In this document: one piece after another, positions 32,609 through 41,447 of the stretch
Numbering within the stretch: the stretch's first letter is position 1
Layout of the letters: each line of letters starts with the position of its first letter
Origin: Ignavibacteriales bacterium
GTDB lineage: Bacteria > Bacteroidota > Ignavibacteria > Ignavibacteriales > Ignavibacteriaceae
NCBI GenBank assembly: GCA_020061995.1
Contig: JAGUXE010000023.1
Coordinates: forward strand, 1 to 48,283
Direction of reading: 5' to 3'
DNA: 48,283 nt
The notes under the pieces: model-generated
What the model saw: only the letters and a program-made list of their open reading frames with translations
What the model was told of the DNA's origin: nothing
Database searches by the model: none
Position numbers and translations under genes: made by a program

Positions 32609-33127
32609 CTATTCGTTAAGTAAAGAGTCAATCTTTTCCGAAAACTCTTCAAAAGTATGAGCTCCCTCCAACCGCAGCAACTGTTTCGCTTCGTTGTTAT
32701 AAATAACGGTTAGTGGAACAGCACCATTCCAGTCTTCACTTATGAAATTAATTAATTGTTCATCTTTCTTAAAACCGTTAATGAAGTTGGTGAAATTGGT
32801 GTTCTGTTTTTTTAGGAATGGGATTACCTTTTGCTCTTTATCTTCAACGTAATCAATGCTTAAACCGATAAACTCAATCTGACTATTTTTATATTTATCA
32901 GCCAGTTTTACAAGTGCGGGGAACTCTTCTACACAAGGGAGACACCATGTCGCCCAAATATTAAGAAATAGAAATTTCCCGTTTCTTTCTGAAATAAGTT
33001 TTTTGAGTTCGGGTTCACCCGCTATTTCCACTGTAATCTCAGGAGAAAGTTCTTCTTGCTTTAATTCTTTGCATCCAATAAATAATTGAAATGTAAAGAG
33101 AAGAGTCATCAAAAACCAAATCCTCAT
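32609..33127 (-). CDS. TlpA/ResA-like thioredoxin-fold lipoprotein
   Basis: A lipoprotein signal sequence ends with LFIGC, so Cys19 would be lipidated and the protein held on the periplasmic side of a membrane. Residues ~35-172 are a thioredoxin fold with the redox pair Cys62/Cys65 in NIWATWCLPCVEEF, as in TlpA and ResA, which reduce cysteines of exported proteins such as apocytochromes. The cis-proline loop is VPLTVIYN. The length of 172 is usual. Its ATG overlaps the stop of the upstream redoxin gene by four bases (ATGA), so the two act as a pair. Confidence 0.87.
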   Translation of the reverse strand: MRIWFLMTLLFTFQLFIGCKELKQEELSPEITVEIAGEPELKKLISERNGKFLFLNIWATWCLPCVEEFPALVKLADKYKNSQIEFIGLSIDYVEDKEQKVIPFLKKQNTNFTNFINGFKKDEQLINFISEDWNGAVPLTVIYNNEAKQLLRLEGAHTFEEFSEKIDSLLNE

Positions 33128-33717
33128 TTAGAAACTCTTTTAATTGTACATCCGAATGCTTTTGTTTTTGGATTACTTACCGATTTCCCGGCTAATATTT
33201 CGTCCAGGGTTTTGCGAAGATCATTAGTTTCTACTTCAGCTACTTTGCGTGAATCATCAAGTCTACCATGATATAGAATTTCATATTTGCCATTCAAAAC
33301 AAAAATTTCCGGTGTCACGGATGCGGCATATTTATCAGCAATAATATTGTCTTTATCCTTCAAAACAGGAAATCCGAAATTATTATCTTTTGAATGTTTT
33401 TTAATCTCATCAACGCTTTCCTGTTTGTTGGAGTTGATTCCGATAAAAGAGACATTTTTATCTTTATAATCAGTATATATTTTTGCCATTCTTGTATTAT
33501 AATCATTAGAAATTGGGCATTGGGTTGCAATGAACATCACGACAATTGCTTTGGAATTTTTATAATCAGAAAGAGAATGTTCTTTGCCATTATAATCAGG
33601 CAGTGTAAATGTTTCCCCTTTTTTCAATTCATCGGGTTGATTATTTAATGCCAATAAATCAGCCAAAGGAAGAATAGTTAAAACAAATAAAATAACTAAC
33701 GCAATTTTGCGCATCAT
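33124..33717 (-). CDS. Exported redoxin-family protein with single-Cys CPIS motif
   Basis: The start is taken at 33717 (or 33714), directly after GGAGGT at 33721-33726; the frame is open to 33810 but that stretch has no coding character. Residues 1-~24 are a signal peptide. The redoxin/AhpC-TSA domain has the motif FIATQCPISNDY, with one peroxidatic-type Cys67 and Ser instead of the second Cys. A second cysteine occurs close to the C-terminus, in FGCTIKRV. This arrangement recurs in a bacterial redoxin group of unclear function, perhaps a periplasmic peroxidase or thiol protein recycled by the TlpA-like partner encoded next. 197 residues. Confidence 0.82.
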   Translation of the reverse strand: MMRKIALVILFVLTILPLADLLALNNQPDELKKGETFTLPDYNGKEHSLSDYKNSKAIVVMFIATQCPISNDYNTRMAKIYTDYKDKNVSFIGINSNKQESVDEIKKHSKDNNFGFPVLKDKDNIIADKYAASVTPEIFVLNGKYEILYHGRLDDSRKVAEVETNDLRKTLDEILAGKSVSNPKTKAFGCTIKRVSK

Positions 33718-33899
33718 AGGACCTCCGTTTTTATTAGTAACACAACTAAAGTTTATAGAATAGAATTTTCTATTACATTTTAAACTCTGCAAATTATTAT
33801 TGCAAGTCAAAACGGGATTTACTTATTAATTTATGGACTTTTGCATTGGATTTTCCGAATTTTAATAAGTAAAAAATTTAATTTGATAATGGAGAAATT

Positions 33900-35147
33900 A
33901 TGGCAATTATAAGACCTTTTAAAGCTTTAAGACCACATCCACAATCTGCATCTAAAGTCGCCAGCGTTCCTTATGACGTTGTAAATACTTCTGAAGCTCG
34001 TGAAAATGCAAAAGATTTCCCTAATAGTTTTTTAAGAATAACCCGTTCAGAAATTGATTTTCCCGATGATCAAAATCCTTATGATGAAAAAATATATAAA
34101 CATGCAAAAGAAAATCTTGAAAGAATAAAAATTGATGCACCACTTATCGAAGAAGAAGTGGCCTCTTTTTACTTATATAGATTAATAATGGATGGAAGAG
34201 CGCAAATTGGTATAACTGCAACTTTTTCAGTAGATGATTATGACAATAATGTTATTCTTAAACATGAAAAAACCCGAAAAGAAAAAGAAGATGATAGAAC
34301 AAATCATATAGTAACTACCGAAGCACAAACCGGAGTAGTCTTTCTTACATATAAAGGGATCGATGCAGTGAATCAAGTTGTAGATTCCGTAATTCATTCT
34401 GAATCAGCGATTTATGATTTTACCGCTCCCGATGGGATTCAACATACTGTTTGGATTATGCCTCAGCAGTTTAATGAGTTAATAATAAATGAAATTAAGG
34501 ACTCGAAAAATTTGTATATAGCTGATGGTCATCATCGTGCAGCAAGTGCATCACGTGCTCGTGGAGTTAAGAAAAACAGTAACTCATCACACAATGGTAA
34601 TGAAGAGTATAATTATTTTATTGCAGTTTTGTTCCCGGCAGAACAGTTGAAAATTCTTCCGTATTACCGTGTTGTTAAAGATCTGAACGGAAGATCTAAA
34701 GAGGATTTTCTAAACGAAATTTCAGAAAAATTTTCAGTTGAAGTGAGTGATGAAAAAGAACCCTCTTCTAAAAACACATTCGGAATGTATTTAGAAGGTT
34801 TATGGTATAAATTGACAACCAGAGATTCCGTAATTGCGAGCAATAGTTTATCAAATTCAGTTTCTGATAAATTGGATGTCACTATTCTCCAAAACTTTTT
34901 ATTAAATCCTATTTTGGGAATCGATGATCCTCGCACAAATAAACGCATTGATTTTGTCGGTGGAATTAGAGGCACATCAGAATTAGAGCGTCTTGTAAAT
35001 AGTGGGAAGTTTGCCGTAGCCTTTTCACTTTACCCTGTATCGGTTGATGATCTTATGAATATCTCTGATGCAGGAGAAATTATGCCGCCAAAATCGACAT
35101 GGTTCGAACCAAAGCTTAGAGACGGCTTGCTTACGCACTTAATTTAA
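33900..35147 (+). CDS. DUF1015 family protein
   Basis: The protein opens with IRPFKALRPHP and VASVPYDVVNTSEA, the diagnostic start of DUF1015, and is 415 residues long like other members. KHEKTRKEKEDDR and LYIADGHHRAASA, with Asp209 to Arg213 as DGHHR, are the other conserved blocks. No function has been demonstrated as far as I know. The DGHHR motif is reminiscent of ParB/Srx-fold nucleotide-dependent enzymes such as the free serine kinase SerK, which is an inference from the motif. GGAG at 33891 precedes the ATG. The kinase gene starts nine nt after its stop, suggesting a shared transcript. Confidence 0.85.
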   Translation: MAIIRPFKALRPHPQSASKVASVPYDVVNTSEARENAKDFPNSFLRITRSEIDFPDDQNPYDEKIYKHAKENLERIKIDAPLIEEEVASFYLYRLIMDGRAQIGITATFSVDDYDNNVILKHEKTRKEKEDDRTNHIVTTEAQTGVVFLTYKGIDAVNQVVDSVIHSESAIYDFTAPDGIQHTVWIMPQQFNELIINEIKDSKNLYIADGHHRAASASRARGVKKNSNSSHNGNEEYNYFIAVLFPAEQLKILPYYRVVKDLNGRSKEDFLNEISEKFSVEVSDEKEPSSKNTFGMYLEGLWYKLTTRDSVIASNSLSNSVSDKLDVTILQNFLLNPILGIDDPRTNKRIDFVGGIRGTSELERLVNSGKFAVAFSLYPVSVDDLMNISDAGEIMPPKSTWFEPKLRDGLLTHLI

Positions 35148-35156
35148 TAAGTTCTA

Positions 35157-37319
35157 ATGATAAAGATTTCAAGATATTTCATACCGCTATTATTGCTCTG
35201 CGTTATTTCTTTTTATGGAAATGAGACTTATTCTCAAACACAAATCAAGGAACTCGAAGAAAATCTAAGTACATTAACCGGCAAAGAAAAAGTGAGAGCA
35301 CTAATTACTTTGTCGGAGTTTTATAGAAAGAATTCAATTGAAAAATCGATTCTCTACGCAGAGCAATGTCTGATCGAGACCCAAAAACAAAAATTAAAAA
35401 ATGAATATGCAGAAGCCCTTTTACTTAGGGGCTTCTGTTACTTCCTTACAAACTCACTTGATTCTGCAAAACTTTATTTCAATAATAGTCTAACAATCGG
35501 TGAAAATCTGAATGATAGCAATGTTGTTGTTGGTTCTCTAATCAATTTGGGATTAATTTATTACCGGCTTGGGAATTACAACAATGCATTTCGAAACTAC
35601 TTTGAAGCACAACAAATTCTGTATAGAATCAACAATAAGCTACTCCTCGGAATAACCACTAACTACATTGGATTAATATATTGGAAAAGAGGAGAGTATG
35701 CCGAAGCTCTTGAATATTTTATTAAATCTCTTGGAATCAAAGAAGAGTTAAAAGATAAAAGTGAAATAGCAATAACTTTAAACAATATCGCTCGGGTATA
35801 TTTCGAATTGGGCGACAGCCGCGAAACATTAAAATATTCAAATCGTGCTTATGACATATCAGCGAATATCGAAGATAAATATACTTTAGGAAGATCTCTA
35901 AATAATTTGAGTAATGCTCACTTCTTAACCGGTAATTATAAAGAAGCGGAAGAGTATCAGTTAAAGTCAATAAAAATTAAAGAAGGTGCAAGTGATATAG
36001 TAGGATTGGGTTATTCTTATAATGATTTGGGCAATATATATCTTAAATTAAATCAACCTATCGGAGCAATATCAAATTATAGAAAGGCTCTGGCAGTAAG
36101 AGAAAAATTATCCGAGCATTCCGGTATTTCAGAAAGTATGTTAAGCCTTGCAGAAGTGTACAAAGCAATTGGTAAAAAGGATTCCGCTTATTTGCTGCTA
36201 AAACAAAGCGTCAAAATTGCAGAGAAGCATAATCTGCATGAGCTTATGAGAAGAGGGTATCTTCTTCTATTCGAATTTAGTAAATCTGATGGACTTACAG
36301 CGGATGCGTTGAACTACTTCGTAAAATATGCTGCAGCAAAAGACTCAATTCTAAGTCAAAAAAACCGCGAAAAAATTTCCGAACTACAAATAATTTATGA
36401 ATCTGATAATAAACAGAAAGAAATAGATCTGCTAAAAAAGGAAAAAGAACTCCGGGAGTATGAATTGGAAACCCAAGAGAAAAGTACTTTTGTATTAATT
36501 GGTGCAATGTTGATTCTCGGTGCGTCTCTGATTTTTTTATTCTATAGGTTACAAATTGAAAGAAGTCTTAAAAAGTCAGTTCAAGAAAAAAATGATCAGA
36601 TAACAATCACTGCAGCCAAATTAGAAGAAGCTAATATTACAAAAGATAAATTCTTTTCAATTATTGCACACGATTTAAGAAGTCCTTTTTTGGGATTAAG
36701 AGGATTAATTGATTACATAAATGATGACTATGAGAATATTCCCGAGGAAGTAAAGCGTGCACAACTAAATCTAATCGGGAAAAACGTTAAAAATATTTAT
36801 ATGCTTATTCAAAATTTATTAACATGGGCACAAATTCAAAAAGGGACAATACCTTTTGTCCCCGAAAATATTGAACTAAAAAAAGTGGCGGAATTGTCTG
36901 TTAATCTTCACGAATATATTGCAACTAATAAGAAGATTAAAGTAATTAATGAGATTCCCTCTGACATTACTGTTTTTGCAGATGAAAATATGGTTAACTC
37001 CGTTTTCAATAATTTAATTTCTAACGGAATAAAATTTTCAAACAGAGGGGGAGTTGTTACTATTAAAGCCGAAGCTAAAAATGAATTTGTGAAAATTTCT
37101 GTCTCCGATAATGGTGTTGGTATGGCTGAAGATGATCTGAGTAAAATCTTTGATATTACGGCAAAACATACTACTTCCGGCACAGAAGACGAAAAGGGAA
37201 CCGGATTCGGTTTAATATTATGCCAAGAAATGATTGGATTAAATGGCGGGTCAATTTTTGTTAAATCAGAAATAGATAAAGGAACAGAATTCGTTTTTAC
37301 ACTTCCGTTGCAAAAGTAA
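35157..37319 (+). CDS. TPR-repeat sensor histidine kinase
   Basis: An N-terminal signal peptide (MIKISRYFIPLLLLCVISF) precedes about eight tetratricopeptide-type repeats in residues 40-400, such as LGLIYYRLGNYNNAF and LGNIYLKLNQPIGAI. They would form a periplasmic sensor. A coiled linker leads to a membrane helix at about 443-465 and then the cytoplasmic kinase. The phospho-acceptor His505 is in SIIAHDLRSP. The ATP-binding domain has the N-box NLISNGIKFSN, G1 DNGVGM and G2 GTGFGLILC. 720 residues. This layout is common in Bacteroidota. No response regulator gene is adjacent, so its partner is unknown. The nuclease gene follows after 13 nt. Confidence 0.9.
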   Translation: MIKISRYFIPLLLLCVISFYGNETYSQTQIKELEENLSTLTGKEKVRALITLSEFYRKNSIEKSILYAEQCLIETQKQKLKNEYAEALLLRGFCYFLTNSLDSAKLYFNNSLTIGENLNDSNVVVGSLINLGLIYYRLGNYNNAFRNYFEAQQILYRINNKLLLGITTNYIGLIYWKRGEYAEALEYFIKSLGIKEELKDKSEIAITLNNIARVYFELGDSRETLKYSNRAYDISANIEDKYTLGRSLNNLSNAHFLTGNYKEAEEYQLKSIKIKEGASDIVGLGYSYNDLGNIYLKLNQPIGAISNYRKALAVREKLSEHSGISESMLSLAEVYKAIGKKDSAYLLLKQSVKIAEKHNLHELMRRGYLLLFEFSKSDGLTADALNYFVKYAAAKDSILSQKNREKISELQIIYESDNKQKEIDLLKKEKELREYELETQEKSTFVLIGAMLILGASLIFLFYRLQIERSLKKSVQEKNDQITITAAKLEEANITKDKFFSIIAHDLRSPFLGLRGLIDYINDDYENIPEEVKRAQLNLIGKNVKNIYMLIQNLLTWAQIQKGTIPFVPENIELKKVAELSVNLHEYIATNKKIKVINEIPSDITVFADENMVNSVFNNLISNGIKFSNRGGVVTIKAEAKNEFVKISVSDNGVGMAEDDLSKIFDITAKHTTSGTEDEKGTGFGLILCQEMIGLNGGSIFVKSEIDKGTEFVFTLPLQK

Positions 37320-37332
37320 GGTTGATAGTTAG

Positions 37333-38241
37333 ATGAAGTTTTTCTCCCACAAACAATTTGTATTACTTTTTTTAATCCTTTCAATCACTGTTTATTCTCA
37401 AAACAGCCTATTCCTTCCGGAGAAGAGCAGAGGAGAAATTATTCATCATACTGAATTCAGTCTTTCGTATGTCGAACAACACGAACAAGCCGAGTGGGTG
37501 AATTATATTCTTACCAAAGAAATGATTGATTCTGCTTCAGTCAGCAGAACGAATCGTTTTAAGGCTGATGATAAAGTTTCTACAGGTTCTGCTCATCCCG
37601 ATGATTATAAATATAGTGGCTATGATAGAGGACATCTTTGTCCCGCGGGAGATATGAAGCATTCTGAAACAGCAATGCATGAATCATTTTTAATGAGTAA
37701 TATCAGTCCACAAATCCCGTCATTCAATCGAAATTCATGGAAGAGACTTGAAGATAGAGTTCGTGTATGGGCTGTTGAAAATGATTCACTAATAATTGTT
37801 GTTGGCGGAGTTTTGGAAGATTCCTTAAAGAAAATCGGTCCTGATTCAGCTATATCAGTCCCAAATTATTTTTATAAAGTTATTCTGAATAATTTATTTC
37901 AAAAAGAAAAAATGATCGGATTTTTATTCGAAAATAAATCCTCAAACGCGATTCTTAAAAGTTTTGTTGTTGCTGTAGATTCGATAGAAGCCTTAACCGG
38001 ATTGGATTTTTTCCCATTCTTACCGGACAGTCTTGAAAAGGAACTTGAATCATTTGTGAATATTGATTCCTGGTCATTCAAAACAGAAAAAGGGGAACCC
38101 ACATACAATAAATCAGAAAAGAAAATTTCCGAAAAAGAAAAAGTTGTATATGAACAATGTAAGGCGATAACAAAAGCGGGAACTCAATGCAAACGAAAAG
38201 GGGTTTACGACGGATATTGTTATCAGCATAAACAGGAATAG
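37333..38241 (+). CDS. Secreted DNA/RNA non-specific endonuclease with Cys/His tail
   Basis: After a signal peptide (about residues 1-22), the NUC endonuclease domain carries the catalytic DRGH at 98-101 (YDRGHLCPAGDM) and the metal-binding Asn in NISPQIPSFNRNSW. This is the betabeta-alpha-metal family of Serratia nuclease and EndoG, which cut DNA and RNA outside the cytoplasm. Residues ~275-300 add a short tail with four cysteine/histidine ligands (QCKAITKAGTQCKRKGVYDG then CYQHK). The tail has a CxnCxnCxxH layout as in small zinc modules found in several Bacteroidota proteins. 302 residues. It is the last gene of the DUF1015-kinase-nuclease run and faces rrf2 convergently with no visible terminator in 39 nt. 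Confidence 0.87.
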   Translation: MKFFSHKQFVLLFLILSITVYSQNSLFLPEKSRGEIIHHTEFSLSYVEQHEQAEWVNYILTKEMIDSASVSRTNRFKADDKVSTGSAHPDDYKYSGYDRGHLCPAGDMKHSETAMHESFLMSNISPQIPSFNRNSWKRLEDRVRVWAVENDSLIIVVGGVLEDSLKKIGPDSAISVPNYFYKVILNNLFQKEKMIGFLFENKSSNAILKSFVVAVDSIEALTGLDFFPFLPDSLEKELESFVNIDSWSFKTEKGEPTYNKSEKKISEKEKVVYEQCKAITKAGTQCKRKGVYDGYCYQHKQE

Positions 38242-38280
38242 AAATTAAATATTTAGTTAATTATTAAGAGTGATAAAAGA

Positions 38281-38757
38281 TTAACTCTGTTTTAACTCGA
38301 GTGTTTCTTCGACAAAATTGTTGAGAAGTAATGTTGCCTGGTTTTCATTTCCGATTAAATCTTTCAAAGTAGTTTTTTTCAACACTCCATCAACAACAGA
38401 TTGTACCGCACGCCATAGTGAACGAATAGAACAATCAATACTATTTGTACATATTAGTTCCATTCCCGCATGATCGTTGCAGAAGGAAGATTCGAATAAT
38501 CTTCCTCCTAATTCTGCTAAAACATCCGCTACAATAATTTTCTCAGGTGCACGAGTAAGTTTATACCCACCTGATTGTCCTCTCGAACTATCTACAAATC
38601 CGCCGATACGCAACACCCTTAAAATTTTTGCAGCATTAGCTTGAGTTAATTTCTCAGCATTGGCTATCTCGGGTATAGTTAATCCGTTAGGGGAATTGCT
38701 TTGTGCAATTCTTAATAAACATCTTAATCCAAACTCTTCCTGTGCACTAAACTTCAT
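38281..38757 (-). CDS. Rrf2 family transcriptional regulator of the SUF operon
   Basis: The winged-helix N-terminus (EEFGLRCLLRIA, then KLTQANAAKILRVLRIGGFVDSSRGQSGGYKL) is the Rrf2 signature. Three cysteines, Cys93, Cys103 and Cys109, sit where IscR has its cluster ligands (92, 98, 104), although the first spacing is longer. This suggests an Fe-S-sensing regulator like IscR or SufR. It is the last gene of the cluster sufB-sufC-sufD-sufS-sufU-sufT-brx, 33 nt after the bacilliredoxin gene, so it would be made together with its presumed targets. 158 residues. No binding site could be defined upstream of sufB. Confidence 0.88.
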   Translation of the reverse strand: MKFSAQEEFGLRCLLRIAQSNSPNGLTIPEIANAEKLTQANAAKILRVLRIGGFVDSSRGQSGGYKLTRAPEKIIVADVLAELGGRLFESSFCNDHAGMELICTNSIDCSIRSLWRAVQSVVDGVLKKTTLKDLIGNENQATLLLNNFVEETLELKQS

Positions 38758-38790
38758 AACATTTCAAAGTATTTCAATTCTTAATAAATA

Positions 38791-39321
38791 TTAATTCTTA
38801 AATAGCGGAATTTTTGATCCGCATGATTTTGCATGTTCAACCTGAGCATATTGTTCAGCCGAAATGGACGGACCTTTAGCAGTACAATGTTGATTGAAAA
38901 GAGCTACTAACTTATCTGATATTTGAAGATAAGTATACCCTTCAATTTCGAATCGAGGGACAAAGCTAAGGACTTCACCATTTTTAAATAATGCGATACT
39001 TGGTGATGAAGGAGGAAAATTCTTAATCATTCCTCTGACTTTTTCGACAGCGTCTCTATCCTGTCCTGCAAAAACGGTTGTAAGTTTATCCGGAATAATA
39101 CTATTCTGAAGCGCCAATGAAACTCCGGGGCGTGCACCACCGGCAGCACATCCGCAAACTGAATTTATTACAACTAAAATAGTTTTATCATCTTTTACAT
39201 TTAGTGTATTCTCAACTTGTTCTGCCGTTCTTAATTCTTCACATCCTACTGCAACTAATTCATCTCGCATTGGTTGAACTGCCTCGACATCATACATGGG
39301 GGGGCGACTCATAGTAAACAT
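38791..39321 (-). CDS. Bacilliredoxin (BrxA/BrxB family) with C-terminal extension
   Basis: The BrxA/YphP family removes bacillithiol from protein thiols. The active-site CGC motif is Cys56-Gly-Cys58 in NSVCGCAAGGARPG, and SPSIALFKNG forms the cis-proline-like loop. The length of 176 is about 30 residues longer than Bacillus homologues. The extra C-terminus contains HCTAKGPSIS and a further Cys (KSCGSKI). The start at 39321 has AGGA with a 6-nt spacer; an ATG three codons later is possible. Its place between sufT and rrf2 ties thiol redox to Fe-S assembly. Whether the organism makes bacillithiol cannot be seen here. Confidence 0.88.
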   Translation of the reverse strand: MFTMSRPPMYDVEAVQPMRDELVAVGCEELRTAEQVENTLNVKDDKTILVVINSVCGCAAGGARPGVSLALQNSIIPDKLTTVFAGQDRDAVEKVRGMIKNFPPSSPSIALFKNGEVLSFVPRFEIEGYTYLQISDKLVALFNQHCTAKGPSISAEQYAQVEHAKSCGSKIPLFKN

Positions 39322-39360
39322 ATTTTGTCCTCTTTTTTGTTTTGTTAATTAAATGAAAAT

Positions 39361-39681
39361 CTATAAAAATCCGAGTTCCACTTGAGCAACTTCACTCATC
39401 ATGTCTTTGCTCCATGGCGGATTCCAAACTAATTCAACTTTTACACTTTTTAGTCCTTCAATTGAACGCAATTTATTTTCAACTTCACCGGGTAGTGTTC
39501 CTGCAACCGGACACATAGGGGAAGTTAAAGTCATAAGGGCGCGTAGATTTTTTTCCAGATCAAATTGAAGTTCATATATTAATCCAAGTTCCCAAATATC
39601 CACCGGAATTTCAGGATCATAACATGTTTTCAAAACTCGAATAGCTTTTTCGTTAAGCTCTTGTATTGTCGGTTCACTCAT
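39361..39681 (-). CDS. sufT: SUF-associated MIP18/DUF59 protein
   Basis: This 106-residue protein is a MIP18 (DUF59) domain, with DPEIPVDIWELGLIY at residues 22-36 and Cys57 in LTSPMCPVA. Members such as SufT and the PaaD-like proteins help mature Fe-S proteins, probably at the carrier or transfer step. VWNPPWSKDMMSE near the C-terminus is strongly conserved in the family. It starts two bases after the sufU stop, so the two are co-translated. Confidence 0.9.
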   Translation of the reverse strand: MSEPTIQELNEKAIRVLKTCYDPEIPVDIWELGLIYELQFDLEKNLRALMTLTSPMCPVAGTLPGEVENKLRSIEGLKSVKVELVWNPPWSKDMMSEVAQVELGFL

Positions 39682-39683
39682 AA

Positions 39684-40139
39684 TTATTCTGTTGTTACTA
39701 CTTTGTTTTCATCTTTTAATGCAGCATGTAGAGTATGCCAGGCTAAACTTGCACATTTCACACGGACGGGAAATTCACGCACTCCTTGAAAAACAGCTAA
39801 CTTTCCTAAATCAGTAAGGTCGGCATCCTCACCCAATTTCCCCGTAACAAGATTGTGGAATTTTTCAAAAAGAATTTCAGCTTCTTCTTTAGTTTTTCCC
39901 TTAACCATTGAAGTCATTAATGAGGCAGAAGATTTTGAAATTGCGCATCCGTTTCCTTCGAAAGAAATATCTTCAACCACTCCATCTTTCAGAATTAGAT
40001 AGAGATGAAGATGATCTCCACATAGAGGATTTCTTCCCTCGGATGCATGTGTAGCATCCTCAAGTTTTTTATAGTTACGTGGACTTTTATTGTGATCTAA
40101 AATTACTTGTTGATATAGTTCGCGTAGTTCACTGTTCAT
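39684..40139 (-). CDS. sufU: SufU, partner of the SUF cysteine desulfurase
   Basis: SufU is a zinc protein that accepts persulfide from SufS. Ligands Cys40 and Asp42 (NPLCGDH), Cys65 (GNGCAISKSS) and Cys129 (VKCASLAWHTL) are all present. The longer loop before the last Cys (ADLTDLGKLAVFQGVREFP) separates SufU from IscU. 151 residues. Its start overlaps the sufS stop by one base (TAATG). The cluster uses SufU, not SufE, as in Firmicutes and many Bacteroidota. Confidence 0.93.
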   Translation of the reverse strand: MNSELRELYQQVILDHNKSPRNYKKLEDATHASEGRNPLCGDHLHLYLILKDGVVEDISFEGNGCAISKSSASLMTSMVKGKTKEEAEILFEKFHNLVTGKLGEDADLTDLGKLAVFQGVREFPVRVKCASLAWHTLHAALKDENKVVTTE

Positions 40140-41398
40140 TATGCGAATACCTCAAAAACTTTTTTAATTGAAGAAGTGAGAAAATCAACTTCTTCTTTTG
40201 TATTATAAAATGCGAGTGATGCTCTTGCAGTAGCCGGAATACCGAATCTATCCATTATCGGCTGTGTGCAGTGATGCCCGGTTCTAATTGCAATTCCTTC
40301 AAAATCGAGAATTGTTCCAATATCATGTGGATGAATGCCTTCAAGCACGAATGAAAAAACACTGCTTTTGTTTTTCGCAGTTCCAATACGTTTTAATTTT
40401 TCAATACCATTAAGTTTGTTCTCTGTGTAAATGGAAAGATCTTTTTCATAAGCCATTATATTGTCAAATCCAATTGAGTTAACATAATCAATGGCGGTGC
40501 CAAGACAAATTCCACCTGAAATATTCGGAGTTCCTGCTTCAAATTTATAGGGTAGATCATTATAAATCGTCTTCTCGAAAGTTACTGATGAAATCATATC
40601 TCCTCCGCCTTGATATGGGGGAAGTTCTTCCAAAAGTTTCTCTTTTCCGTAGAGAACTCCCACACCTGTCGGAGCGTAAAGTTTGTGCCCTGAAAAGACA
40701 AAGAAATCACAATCCAATTCTTTCACATCAATTTTATAGTGTTGAACAGATTGTGCTCCATCAATCAAAACCGGAATATTATACGAATGCGCTTTGTTGA
40801 TAATATCCTTTATGGGATTGATCGTGCCTAGTGAATTTGATGCATGAACAACTGAAATAATTTTTGTTTTTTCATTAATCAGCTTTTCAAATTCTTCAAA
40901 GATAATTTCGCCATCATCGTTTATGGGAATAACTTTTAGAATAGCATTTTTCCTTTGACAAAGTAGTTGCCATGGGACAATATTCGAATGATGTTCAAGA
41001 TGAGAAATTATAATCTCATCCCCTTCGTCAACATATTTTTCACCAAAGGAAGAAGCGATTAAATTAATTCCGTCAGTAGTCCCTTTTGTAAATATAATTT
41101 CAGAAAGATATTTTGCATTGATAAAACGCATTACTTTTTCTCGAGCGTTTTCATAATCCATTGTCGATTTTTGACTTAGGAGATGAACGCCTCGATGAAT
41201 ATTTGAATTGATTTCCTCGTAATATGATTTCTCTTTATCAATAACAATTTGCGGCTTTTGAGTTGTTGCAGCATTATCAAGATAGACAAGAGGTTTATCA
41301 TGAATCAATTGTCTAAGTATCGGAAAATCTTCCCGTATTTTCATTACATCAAATGCAGGTATTTGAATAACAGGGTCATTATTAGATTGAGAAATCAT
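40139..41398 (-). CDS. sufS: Cysteine desulfurase SufS
   Basis: SufS takes sulfur from cysteine with PLP and passes it as persulfide. The PLP lysine is Lys239 in FSGHKLYAPTGVG and the active Cys377 is in RTGHHCTQPIMDRFG. VYLDNAATTQKP near residue 40 is the typical N-terminal motif. With 419 residues it is a group II desulfurase. The gene lies 49 nt after sufD and overlaps sufU by one base. Confidence 0.95.
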   Translation of the reverse strand: MISQSNNDPVIQIPAFDVMKIREDFPILRQLIHDKPLVYLDNAATTQKPQIVIDKEKSYYEEINSNIHRGVHLLSQKSTMDYENAREKVMRFINAKYLSEIIFTKGTTDGINLIASSFGEKYVDEGDEIIISHLEHHSNIVPWQLLCQRKNAILKVIPINDDGEIIFEEFEKLINEKTKIISVVHASNSLGTINPIKDIINKAHSYNIPVLIDGAQSVQHYKIDVKELDCDFFVFSGHKLYAPTGVGVLYGKEKLLEELPPYQGGGDMISSVTFEKTIYNDLPYKFEAGTPNISGGICLGTAIDYVNSIGFDNIMAYEKDLSIYTENKLNGIEKLKRIGTAKNKSSVFSFVLEGIHPHDIGTILDFEGIAIRTGHHCTQPIMDRFGIPATARASLAFYNTKEEVDFLTSSIKKVFEVFA

Positions 41399-41447
41399 AT
41401 TTATATATTCTAAGTTGTTTAACTTCTTATCAAAGAAACAGTTGTTT

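Noticed and set aside
33718..33810. Extended N-terminus of the redoxin protein
   Set aside because: GGAGGT sits right before the ATG pair at 33717/33714, which also begins the signal peptide.
36908..37384. 158-residue frame antisense to the histidine kinase
   Set aside because: It mirrors the ATP-binding domain of the kinase and is only a shadow.
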